This document shows positions 1 to 5,323 of a stretch of DNA of 28,912 bases, piece by piece (position 1 is the stretch's first letter; every line of letters starts with the position of its first letter). The position numbers and the translations under genes were made by a program. Source of the stretch: a virus; the IMG/VR virus record IMGVR_UViG_3300031162_001394, positions 1-28,912 of that record, one strand, 5' to 3'. The notes below the pieces were generated by a model. That model had not been told where the DNA came from. It saw only the letters and a list, made by a program, of their open reading frames with translations, and searched no databases.

Positions 1-464
1 CCAGCAACACCGGACATTGTCCGACAAATCAGGTACGTGCCTGCACCGGTCGTTAACGACGGAGACTCGCCGCCAACACCCCACGATAATCTCCGATAGG
101 AAGCCCCCTCGAGAGACGCCGGGGCGGCATCCGTCCCCTGCACCGACCACGTCAACCAGGTGTAGAACGTCGACGTGGAAGCGGTAACCGTAATGGAATC
201 GCCCGAGTCGCCAGATACCGCTTCTTTTGCATACAGGAAAGCAGTGTGGAAATACGAAGCCCCAAGGTCTTCCTCATCGACCAAAGTCCAACCAGACGGG
301 GTCGTAATATTCCCCGTCTCCTGGGCCAGCGGGGAGTTGATGAGCAGAAGAATCCGGTCGCCGACGACAGTGGTCGGCAGGGTCACACTGATCGACGTGG
401 TTGTAGTTGTTTCAGTGCCCGAGTTTGAGTCTCTGACACCGACTGGGCCAGCCGAAACAGGCAT
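1..464 (-). CDS. Tail or fibre-associated protein, cut by the left window edge
   Basis: An open frame starts with ATG at 464, overlapping the TAA stop of the preceding gene by one base (TAATG), and runs off the left edge with no stop, giving 154 visible residues. It begins MPVSAGPVGVRDSNSGTE and continues with a beta-strand-rich, Thr/Ser-rich sequence containing TLPTTVVGDRILLLIN, TTPSGWTLVDEE and SITVTASTSTFYTWLTW. The pattern of a GDRILLLI strand, then a PSGWTLV strand, then alternating Thr/Val strands resembles a domain common in phage tail fibre and minor tail proteins. That family placement is from memory. Codons have GC-rich third positions, as in neighbouring genes. Position after the lysis block and fibre genes fits a receptor-binding or tail-tip accessory protein. 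The C-terminus and exact role cannot be seen. Confidence 0.75.
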   Translation of the reverse strand, partial: MPVSAGPVGVRDSNSGTETTTTTSISVTLPTTVVGDRILLLINSPLAQETGNITTPSGWTLVDEEDLGASYFHTAFLYAKEAVSGDSGDSITVTASTSTFYTWLTWSVQGTDAAPASLEGASYRRLSWGVGGESPSLTTGAGTYLICRTMSGVA

Positions 465-892
465 TAAATTTCACCTAACCGCAACACTTCAGAGTCGATG
501 AACGCAGCCCTGGCCGTCTGCATGTCGAGACGGGCAGGGGCCAGGGTGAACGTCGTCTCGGCGTCTAGCTGACGTGTCCGATCAATCTGCATCCAATTCC
601 CAGGGGAAGCCTGCAACGGTGGCGGAATGAATGGGCCCCGAATGAACCAGTCGTTTCGCACGAAGACTCGACCGTCTTCGGGCCGGTTCCCAAATTGGAG
701 CTGCTGGGAACCGTGGAACGCTACAGGGTCAGCGTCGACCGTATTCGGGTCACGCCAGACCAGAAAGAAGATGGCGAGGAACTCGATGCGGGTACACCCA
801 TCCGGCAGCATGGCGTCGCGGACACGATCGAAGAACCCGACAGCACGGGTCTCGTCGTTCTCCAACCCCTGAATCCGACGCCTGATACCCAC
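464..892 (-). CDS. Hypothetical protein, tail-fibre region
   Basis: This encodes 142 residues from GTG at 892 (MGIRRRIQGLENDETRA) and ends in TAATG, coupling it to the next gene. Third positions are mostly G or C over the first 28 codons, which supports coding. A hydrophobic stretch (IEFLAIFFLVW, about residues 37-47) lies in an otherwise soluble sequence with no signal peptide. The C-terminal half (RTRQLDAETTFTLAPARLD, then TARAAFIDSEVLRLGEI) looks like a mixed alpha/beta domain. I do not recognise the family. No clear Shine-Dalgarno sequence precedes the GTG, so translation may depend on coupling to the gene upstream. It sits between fibre-type genes, so a minor structural or assembly role is possible, but this is context only. 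Confidence 0.7.
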   Translation of the reverse strand: MGIRRRIQGLENDETRAVGFFDRVRDAMLPDGCTRIEFLAIFFLVWRDPNTVDADPVAFHGSQQLQFGNRPEDGRVFVRNDWFIRGPFIPPPLQASPGNWMQIDRTRQLDAETTFTLAPARLDMQTARAAFIDSEVLRLGEI

Positions 893-898
893 ACTGGT

Positions 899-1183
899 TC
901 ACTTAAACCAGCGAGATTCGTAGAATCCCAGTGTTTGCCCAGGTGATCGTGAAATCGCCGCCCGACACCTGATAGTTCGCAGCGCAGTGTCTGCGCTCCC
1001 TGTCGTGAGCTGACGCTGAGCAAGGTCACCAGTATCGGCGCGCCCATCGCAGGAGAAGCAGCTGACCTCGTAGATCCCTGAACGCGAACGATCCCCCACC
1101 TCGCGCTTTACCCGGCAAAGAGGTTGAGGGACCGCCTTACACCCCCGTGAAGGGGAGAAAGTTGCTGCCAGACTATCACACAT
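899..1183 (-). CDS. Doubtful small ORF, possibly frameshifted fibre-type gene
   Basis: The longest frame starts with ATG one base after the stop of the fibre gene and would give 94 residues, including YEVSCFSCDGRADTGD, a segment with strongly GC-rich third positions. Its C-terminus does not look like protein. In the -1 frame the DNA at about 970-903 reads NYQVSGGDFTITWANTGI and ends RISLV-stop. That resembles the beta-strand ending of the adjacent fibre gene (AGDDFTIPSGSLTVALD). A third frame from ATG 1047 (MGAPILVTLLSVSS) also shows GC-rich third positions for about 23 codons. I cannot decide which frame is translated. A single-base error or true frameshift around 970-1000, or a decaying fibre paralog, are all possible. 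The alternative start GTG 1099 shares the first frame. Confidence 0.35.
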   Translation of the reverse strand: MCDSLAATFSPSRGCKAVPQPLCRVKREVGDRSRSGIYEVSCFSCDGRADTGDLAQRQLTTGSADTALRTIRCRAAISRSPGQTLGFYESRWFK

Positions 1184-1184
1184 G

Positions 1185-1574
1185 TCAGTCGAGCGCCACT
1201 GTCAGAGATCCCGATGGGATCGTGAAATCATCGCCAGCGGTCAACGAAACGCTAGAAGTCAGATCACCGTAGAACAACGGATTGCCGACCGCCCCAGCCG
1301 TGTTCCCATCCCAGATCGAGATGTGCGTGATGACCTCGGTGGTCGACACCGAGGTCCATGTGATGTCGGCACTGGTCGCCTTCGACCCAGCCGAAGCAGC
1401 AGCCCACGTAATCGCGGCCGACTTCGTGTTCTCAATCGCCACGAACGCGCTGCAATCCTCGCCAGGATCACCAGTGTGAAGCAACGCATAGTTGTTGACG
1501 GGCTGGGTGAAGGTCGTGCCTCCCAGAACATGATCCAGCAGCGCGGTTTCAAGGTAGTTTGCAAAATCGGTCAT
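1185..1574 (-). CDS. Phage tail fibre-type protein (paralog of 4249-4602)
   Basis: This encodes 129 residues from ATG at 1574 (MTDFANYLETALLDHVLGG), preceded by AAAGGGG six bases upstream; the longer TTG start at 1577 is less likely. The layout matches a small fibre or appendage family: an N-terminal helix ending LLDHVLGGTTF, then a strand with YALLHTGDPGED, a Thr/Ser/Ala-rich middle including AITWAAASAGS, then IWDGNTAGAVGNPLFYGDL and a closing beta-strand (AGDDFTIPSGSLTVALD). The same order occurs in the product of 4249-4602 (LYVSAHTVNDPGETG, LTWAAASGG, LGLWDALSGGSFW), so the two are paralogs flanking the lysis block. The likely place is the virion tip or side fibres. Receptor specificity cannot be inferred. 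Confidence 0.75.
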   Translation of the reverse strand: MTDFANYLETALLDHVLGGTTFTQPVNNYALLHTGDPGEDCSAFVAIENTKSAAITWAAASAGSKATSADITWTSVSTTEVITHISIWDGNTAGAVGNPLFYGDLTSSVSLTAGDDFTIPSGSLTVALD

Positions 1575-1601
1575 CAACGACCCCTTTCGTAAGAACAGAT
1601 T

Positions 1602-2036
1602 TTAGTAGCCCGATATCCCAGCAGTTGAAGATTTCACGACGCCTGGGCCTGTCACATCGTTCAACCCCTTACCCCTCGCAGCTAGCCCAACCGCAGCATC
1701 GACCCACACGTAAGCGCGGTTCGACACTGCCCCCAGAGCAAGCACCCCAGCAAGGATCGCCGAGTTCGATTCCGGGAAAGCTTCGACCACCCAGTAAGCG
1801 ATGCATGCCACGATCGAGATCAAGCCCGGCACTAGCTGCTTCAACCTCTTTGAAGCTTCCGGCGAAAGAACTAGAGCCGCTGCGGCCACGACCAGTGGGG
1901 CAAGCGCGAGAAGCTGGGTCTCAACTTCGGGAATCAGCGCCGCCGTGTCTTCAGTTTCAGTCGTTGCCGCCACGGCACCGGGAATCAGGACAACAAGAAC
2001 CGCGGCAGTCACAAGCAGCCCAAAGCGTTTCCACAT
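1602..2036 (-). CDS. Multi-pass membrane protein of the lysis block, possible holin
   Basis: From ATG 2036 this gives 144 residues beginning MWKRFGLLVTAAVLVVLIPG, a basic N-terminus followed by a hydrophobic core ending GAVA, which may be a signal peptide or first membrane segment. Further hydrophobic segments follow: LLALAPLVVAAAALVLS, LVPGLISIVACIAYWVVEAF and ILAGVLALGAVSNRAYVWV. Three or four membrane spans, small size and position directly after the endolysin gene make it a holin or lysis-accessory candidate, but I see no diagnostic holin motif. GGAGG lies 12 bases before the chosen ATG. An alternative GTG at 2081, directly after the endolysin stop, would add 15 residues; its lack of a Shine-Dalgarno sequence and the placement of the signal-like segment favour the ATG. 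Confidence 0.7.
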   Translation of the reverse strand: MWKRFGLLVTAAVLVVLIPGAVAATTETEDTAALIPEVETQLLALAPLVVAAAALVLSPEASKRLKQLVPGLISIVACIAYWVVEAFPESNSAILAGVLALGAVSNRAYVWVDAAVGLAARGKGLNDVTGPGVVKSSTAGISGY

Positions 2037-2081
2037 GCCTAGTACCGTCCTCCACACAGATCCCGTCGGCTGGGATGCCAC

Positions 2082-3032
2082 CTACCCAGCTTCTGGGGAG
2101 GTCGCAATGAATTTGCGAACTTTTTCAGCAGGCATGCCGTTGATGATCATCTGTGTCATCCAGTAATTCAGCCCCTTGGCGTCTGGTGGCCGATCGAGAA
2201 TGTCGACGTAAGCTTTCGTAACCTCGATAACCGCGTGCCGCCAATCGTTGATTGACACCTCGCCCAACTGGATCGACTCTGTATGGGCCGTCACCAGCTC
2301 CTTAGCCGGTTTCCTCTGCAGCGCCTTGTGCAACTGAGGGCCAACGACATCGTGGCGGAGGTCGAAGACATACGGCATCGTCGCCCGGATCTCGTTGATC
2401 GCCGCAAGGACATCGTTGAGCTTCTTCTCTTGCTCTGGAGTCATAGAATCCTGGTCTTTCTGGGAGTGATCTTCAACCGCCGCAAAGAAGCGACCCCAGG
2501 GAAAGTTCTCCCCAGGATCAGACCTGCGTCCGGGATCGCGTTCACCGTGGCTGATGAACCCTGGGCGTCGGTACTCCGACATTTGCCGAGTAATCCGTTC
2601 CAGTGGAATCGTAATCCCAAACTGGGTTGACACCCAATCTCTGAGCTTGGCCACCTCGGCCCCAGCCTGCTCCAACGCCCCCTCGACCCACTCGCTTGGC
2701 AGCTGCGACCATTGATCAGCTCTGCAAGCAAACGAAATCGCGATGGCGTGCGAATTTGAACCCGTCCCGTCCTGCCACGCTTCCATCCATGGCGGGATCA
2801 ACGGCACAGTCGAGTCCGAATCAACAAGCGAATGGTAACTGCCTGGCGTCCGTCGGCTCTGAATGAACCTCGCTACGCTTTCAGCTCCGCTGTCCGGCAG
2901 AGCTAGATCGGTGGCGTTTTCCGCGGTGTGAACGACGATCACTCCCGAAACAGGGGAGCGTCGCACGCGACGGAACTGGCTCCGAACCGGAGGGTGCTGT
3001 AACAGAAAGTACGACCGATCGCTGATGGTCAT
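2082..3032 (-). CDS. Endolysin: N-acetylmuramoyl-L-alanine amidase with DUF4214-like C-terminus
   Basis: A 316-residue lysin expected to cut the amide bond between N-acetylmuramic acid and the peptide stem of peptidoglycan at the end of infection. Residues about 25-185 fit the Amidase_2 zinc fold: VIVVHTAEN places His35, SYHSLVDSD is the central strand, and SHGERDPGRRSDPG followed by ENFPW places His162 and Asp172. His35, His162 and Asp172 are the likely zinc ligands. A helical, charged linker (about 190-265) joins a C-terminal segment at 274-313 (AYVDILDRPPDAKGLNYW, then VRKFIATSPEAG) that matches the DUF4214 pattern of Y-x-x-x-L-x-R-x-P-D-x-x-G-x-x-Y-W. No signal peptide is visible, so a holin is needed for release. 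GAGG lies too close to the ATG to be an ideal ribosome site. Confidence 0.88.
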   Translation of the reverse strand: MTISDRSYFLLQHPPVRSQFRRVRRSPVSGVIVVHTAENATDLALPDSGAESVARFIQSRRTPGSYHSLVDSDSTVPLIPPWMEAWQDGTGSNSHAIAISFACRADQWSQLPSEWVEGALEQAGAEVAKLRDWVSTQFGITIPLERITRQMSEYRRPGFISHGERDPGRRSDPGENFPWGRFFAAVEDHSQKDQDSMTPEQEKKLNDVLAAINEIRATMPYVFDLRHDVVGPQLHKALQRKPAKELVTAHTESIQLGEVSINDWRHAVIEVTKAYVDILDRPPDAKGLNYWMTQMIINGMPAEKVRKFIATSPEAG

Positions 3033-3056
3033 ACCTCATCTTACGTTGGCTGAGTG

Positions 3057-3368
3057 TCAAGGCCAGTTTGGTTTGTGACCGAGATCAAGGAGTTGGCCCG
3101 TCAACGTCGCAACGCCTTCCTCACGGTGCGTGATTCTGATTCCGTCGGCAGCGCACCTAGCTGACAAGGCGTCGACCTTCTGTTCGAGGGTTTTGACCCG
3201 TTCCCGCAGCGGGTCGATCAAAGACAAAGCTGTTTCGACGGTGATGTCTGCGGCTGTGGCTTCGTGCTCGGACACCGCTGCTGTTGTTTGCCGACGCTGG
3301 AACGCAACACCCACGCCGGACACGATCGACGCCACCGCAGCCGAGTAGATGGCGATCCATTCATTCAT
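3057..3368 (-). CDS. Small membrane-anchored coiled-coil protein, lysis block
   Basis: This encodes 103 residues. Its ATG overlaps the upstream stop by 4 nt (ATGA). The N-terminus (MNEWIAIYSAAVASIVSGVG) forms one membrane segment, followed by a basic FQRRQ stop-transfer and a long helix with heptad-like spacing (ALSLIDPLRERVKTLEQKVD, about residues 47-66). Such single-span proteins with a coiled-coil tail are common beside phage holins and endolysins, and some are second holins or spanin-like helpers. The sequence alone does not decide between these. It lies between the three-span membrane protein and the endolysin, so it is probably translated with them. No catalytic motif is visible. Confidence 0.75.
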   Translation of the reverse strand: MNEWIAIYSAAVASIVSGVGVAFQRRQTTAAVSEHEATAADITVETALSLIDPLRERVKTLEQKVDALSARCAADGIRITHREEGVATLTGQLLDLGHKPNWP

Positions 3369-3757
3369 TCATCGCCGTCACCTTCTGCAATCTCGGTTCG
3401 TGCCACCCCTGCCAGGCGCAGCACCCGCTCGACAAGATCCCGCATCAGTAAGGAACGCAATGAGGACATGACAAGGTAGAGCCCGACGCTTGGACGCAAC
3501 CACAGCGCCGTTGGTAGCCCGTGGTCATGTGCTAGCCCGTGGTCGTCCTCCAACGCCAGCACACCGAACGCCAACCCGGTCCACAGACTGACCGCCAGCA
3601 GCCCGGCGGTTAGTGGGACAGTCCACGGGACAGCCAACCGGATCGTTGCCCGCAGCGCCACCCACCAGTAAGCGGCGACACCAGCACAGACCGCGACCAT
3701 CAGCCACTGTGAAACGTGGTCGAAATCGTCCAACCACGCGCTTGCGTAAACGCTCAC
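3365..3757 (-). CDS. Three-span membrane protein, holin candidate
   Basis: The GTG start at 3757 is chosen because it overlaps the preceding stop as GTGA; a longer reading from 3931 would lie over the DUF1353 gene. The 130-residue product has three hydrophobic segments: LMVAVCAGVAAYWWVAL, VPLTAGLLAVSLWTGLAFG and a weaker one around LRPSVGLYLVMSSL. It ends with a charged tail (VARTEIAEGDGDE). Three spans, a short N-terminus, a charged C-terminus and location two genes before an endolysin fit a class I-like holin. Family membership is not demonstrated by any motif I recognise. The stop overlaps the next gene's ATG by 4 nt. Confidence 0.72.
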   Translation of the reverse strand: MSVYASAWLDDFDHVSQWLMVAVCAGVAAYWWVALRATIRLAVPWTVPLTAGLLAVSLWTGLAFGVLALEDDHGLAHDHGLPTALWLRPSVGLYLVMSSLRSLLMRDLVERVLRLAGVARTEIAEGDGDE

Positions 3758-4137
3758 CAGTCGCCCGCCCAGAACGCCAACCTCACTGCCGCCCACATCG
3801 ACCACACGCGCCACGTCGGAGTCCCCAAGGCAACCATCATGTGCCGGAACTCTCGATCCACTTCCCTCTTGGTTCGACAACCGAGCAACCGATGCCGGGG
3901 TTTTCTGTAGAGAAAGTCGTGTGCAACGCACGCTTGCAACTGGGGTTGGCCGTGTGGAGAAATGATCGGCCAGAACACCCGAGGGATCGAACCAAGGTCA
4001 GTCCTAAACCCGACTTGCACCGTCACAAACTTCCCCGACCCGATTACACCGACCTCCCAAACAAGCTCGTCGGTTACCTTCCATTCCTTGCCGCCCACAG
4101 GTTGGATCGAAGTTTGAGCGTCTGTCCATCTACTCAC
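3754..4137 (-). CDS. DUF1353 family protein
   Basis: This encodes 127 residues with the hallmarks of DUF1353, a small phage and prophage family of unknown function often found near lysis or tail-tip genes. GFRTDLGSIPR at 43-53 corresponds to the conserved F-x-T-D-x-A/G-S-I-P-R motif. AHDFLYRK at 72-79 is the conserved H-D-x-L-Y motif, and REVDREFRHMMVALG follows with the conserved acidic and Met residues. The C-terminal helix (VWSMWAAVRLAFWAG) is hydrophobic and matches the usual ending. Start GTG 4137 overlaps the stop of the tiny membrane gene upstream (GTGA), and its stop overlaps the next start the same way, so four lysis-block genes form one coupled translational unit. The biochemical role is unknown; the context suggests lysis or host-envelope interaction. 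Confidence 0.85.
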   Translation of the reverse strand: MSRWTDAQTSIQPVGGKEWKVTDELVWEVGVIGSGKFVTVQVGFRTDLGSIPRVFWPIISPHGQPQLQACVAHDFLYRKPRHRLLGCRTKREVDREFRHMMVALGTPTWRVWSMWAAVRLAFWAGDW

Positions 4138-4241
4138 GGGACTCGTCCTTCTGCGACAAAGTGCCCGAACATGCCGAGCCCGAACAACAACACCAGTAAG
4201 GCCACACCTAAGGCCATGTCCACGACTCGCCGCCTATCCAC
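4134..4241 (-). CDS. 35-residue single-span membrane peptide
   Basis: This short gene runs from GTG 4241 to a TGA that overlaps the start of the DUF1353 gene by 4 nt. The product starts MDRRRVVDMALGVALLVLLF and ends GLGMFGHFVAEGRVP: three arginines, then an uninterrupted hydrophobic segment of about 20 residues, then a short polar tail. This is the layout of a one-span phage membrane peptide. It fills an otherwise empty 111-nt gap between the fibre gene and the DUF1353 gene, and the GTGA coupling matches all its neighbours; these are the main reasons to call it. An internal ATG at 4217 is an alternative start. No good Shine-Dalgarno sequence is visible, so expression is uncertain. A holin, antiholin or lysis-modulator role is only inference. 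Confidence 0.6.
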   Translation of the reverse strand: MDRRRVVDMALGVALLVLLFGLGMFGHFVAEGRVP

Positions 4242-4248
4242 GTCATGA

Positions 4249-4602
4249 CTACGTGTAGTCGTAGGTCAACGAGTTGAACGAAAGGTTCCCGTCTGCTCCG
4301 AACGCCTCATCAGGAATATCGTGAGAACCCCAGAAACTGCCGCCAGACAATGCGTCCCAAAGCCCTAACGACCGAACCGTGCTCCCACTTGGGATGGGAA
4401 TCGAAACCGTCCCGCCCGTAGTAGTTGCAGCACCACCGGAAGCAGCCGCCCACGTCAACGCCTGCCTGGCGTAGCTGCCGCCAGTCACTTCGCTCGTCCC
4501 AGTTTCTCCGGGATCGTTGACCGTGTGCGCCGACACGTAAAGAAACCTGTTGCCGCAAAGTTGATCGACTGCGTAATTCTGTGCTGCGGTATTAGCTCCC
4601 AT
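4249..4602 (-). CDS. Phage tail fibre-type protein (paralog of 1185-1574)
   Basis: This encodes 117 residues from ATG 4602 (MGANTAAQNYAVDQLCGNRF). It has LYVSAHTVNDPGETGTSEV and GGSYARQALTWAAASGG, motifs of a small fibre family (x-Y-x-x-x-x-T-x-x-P-G-x-x-G followed by G-x-Y-A-R). A Gly/Ser-rich region (LGLWDALSGGSFWGSHDI) and a final strand follow. The order of elements is shared with the product at 1185-1574, although overall identity is low. Upstream there is only a weak AAAGG 14 bases from the start. It lies between the tail-tip genes and the lysis block, the normal place for a fibre or tip-decoration protein in phages of this layout. Receptor or host range cannot be read from the sequence. 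Confidence 0.75.
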   Translation of the reverse strand: MGANTAAQNYAVDQLCGNRFLYVSAHTVNDPGETGTSEVTGGSYARQALTWAAASGGAATTTGGTVSIPIPSGSTVRSLGLWDALSGGSFWGSHDIPDEAFGADGNLSFNSLTYDYT

Positions 4603-4658
4603 ACCGGAATGTTCGGCCTTTCAAAGAGTTTCTTGAGGATGCACCCGCTGCGACACTC

Positions 4659-4889
4659 TTACGGGAATCGCGCAGTGACAATAGCCGTGCCCACTGACAG
4701 TCGCTCCACCAAAACCTTGTCGGACGCTGTGATCGCCGTCGGCGTTTCGACATAGCGGTACACCTTCCCATCGATCGTGACAGTGTGATTCACGCCATCG
4801 ACCGAATCGACTGTCGCCACCCAGGAGCGGCGCACATCTTTCTTGGGCCGACGATCGATGGCCCGTGCTAGACGGTTGACCGAACTCAT
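4659..4889 (-). CDS. Small OB-like tail-tip protein
   Basis: The start ATG 4889 is chosen over an upstream start at 4976 because it overlaps the preceding stop as ATGA. The 76-residue product begins MSSVNRLARAIDRRPKKDVR, a basic helix, followed by five short strands (SWVATVDSVDG, HTVTIDGKVYRYVET, KVLVERLSVGTAIVTARF). This short beta-barrel pattern, with a V-D-G turn and a V-L-V-E strand, resembles the OB-like domains of small phage baseplate or tail-tip proteins. I infer the fold from strand pattern only. It lies directly downstream of the minor tail genes and probably belongs to the same assembly. A 56-nt gap with no recognisable signal follows. Confidence 0.7.
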   Translation of the reverse strand: MSSVNRLARAIDRRPKKDVRRSWVATVDSVDGVNHTVTIDGKVYRYVETPTAITASDKVLVERLSVGTAIVTARFP

Positions 4890-5323
4890 ACAGGGTTCAT
4901 CACAATCTGAGTGTCGCTCTGGTCGAGATCCCCGGCAGCCACAAATCGCAGGGCAGCAGGCGTCGGCGGCACCCACAAGCCATCAGCAAACAGGAGCGTC
5001 TCCGAGTCAGTGCCGGTCCCCTCCCGAATGAGAACCTCATGCCTACGACCGCGGCCCTCGCACGCAACCCATCCGACGCCCACACCTACGACCCTCAACG
5101 GCTCGGACAACTGCAGCTGTGCTGCACCCCGGGTAATGCCACGAACCACATCGTCCATCCTGATCGGGCGAGCACCGACAGCATCAACTGACTCTTGGTA
5201 CAGCTGCTCGTAAATCACTTCCTGCTCGGAGGGTAAGAGACTCTCCAAGGTAGAGATCCGACCATCGCGGAACTTGCGGGCCAGTTCGTCGCTGAGTGTC
5301 AGCGTTACATCAATATCGGTCAT
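4886..5323 (-). CDS. Hypothetical tail-associated protein
   Basis: The true start is ATG 5323: it overlaps the previous stop by 4 nt (ATGA) and has AAGGAG eight bases upstream, unlike the longer reading from 5401 that begins inside the preceding gene. The 146-residue product starts MTDIDVTLTLSDELARKFRD, then has a helical, acidic stretch (LPSEQEVIYEQLYQESVDAV). The second half is strand-rich (LRVVGVGVGWVACEGRGRRH, then TLLFADGLWVPPTPAALRFV). I do not recognise the family. An N-terminal helical part joined to a C-terminal beta domain, located between a minor tail protein and a small OB-like protein, suggests a tail-tip component. No enzymatic motif is visible. Confidence 0.78.
   Translation of the reverse strand: MTDIDVTLTLSDELARKFRDGRISTLESLLPSEQEVIYEQLYQESVDAVGARPIRMDDVVRGITRGAAQLQLSEPLRVVGVGVGWVACEGRGRRHEVLIREGTGTDSETLLFADGLWVPPTPAALRFVAAGDLDQSDTQIVMNPV

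Noticed and set aside
3758-3931. Longer start for the three-span membrane protein
   Set aside because: It would overlap the DUF1353 gene by more than 170 nt; the GTGA-coupled start at 3757 is consistent with all neighbours.
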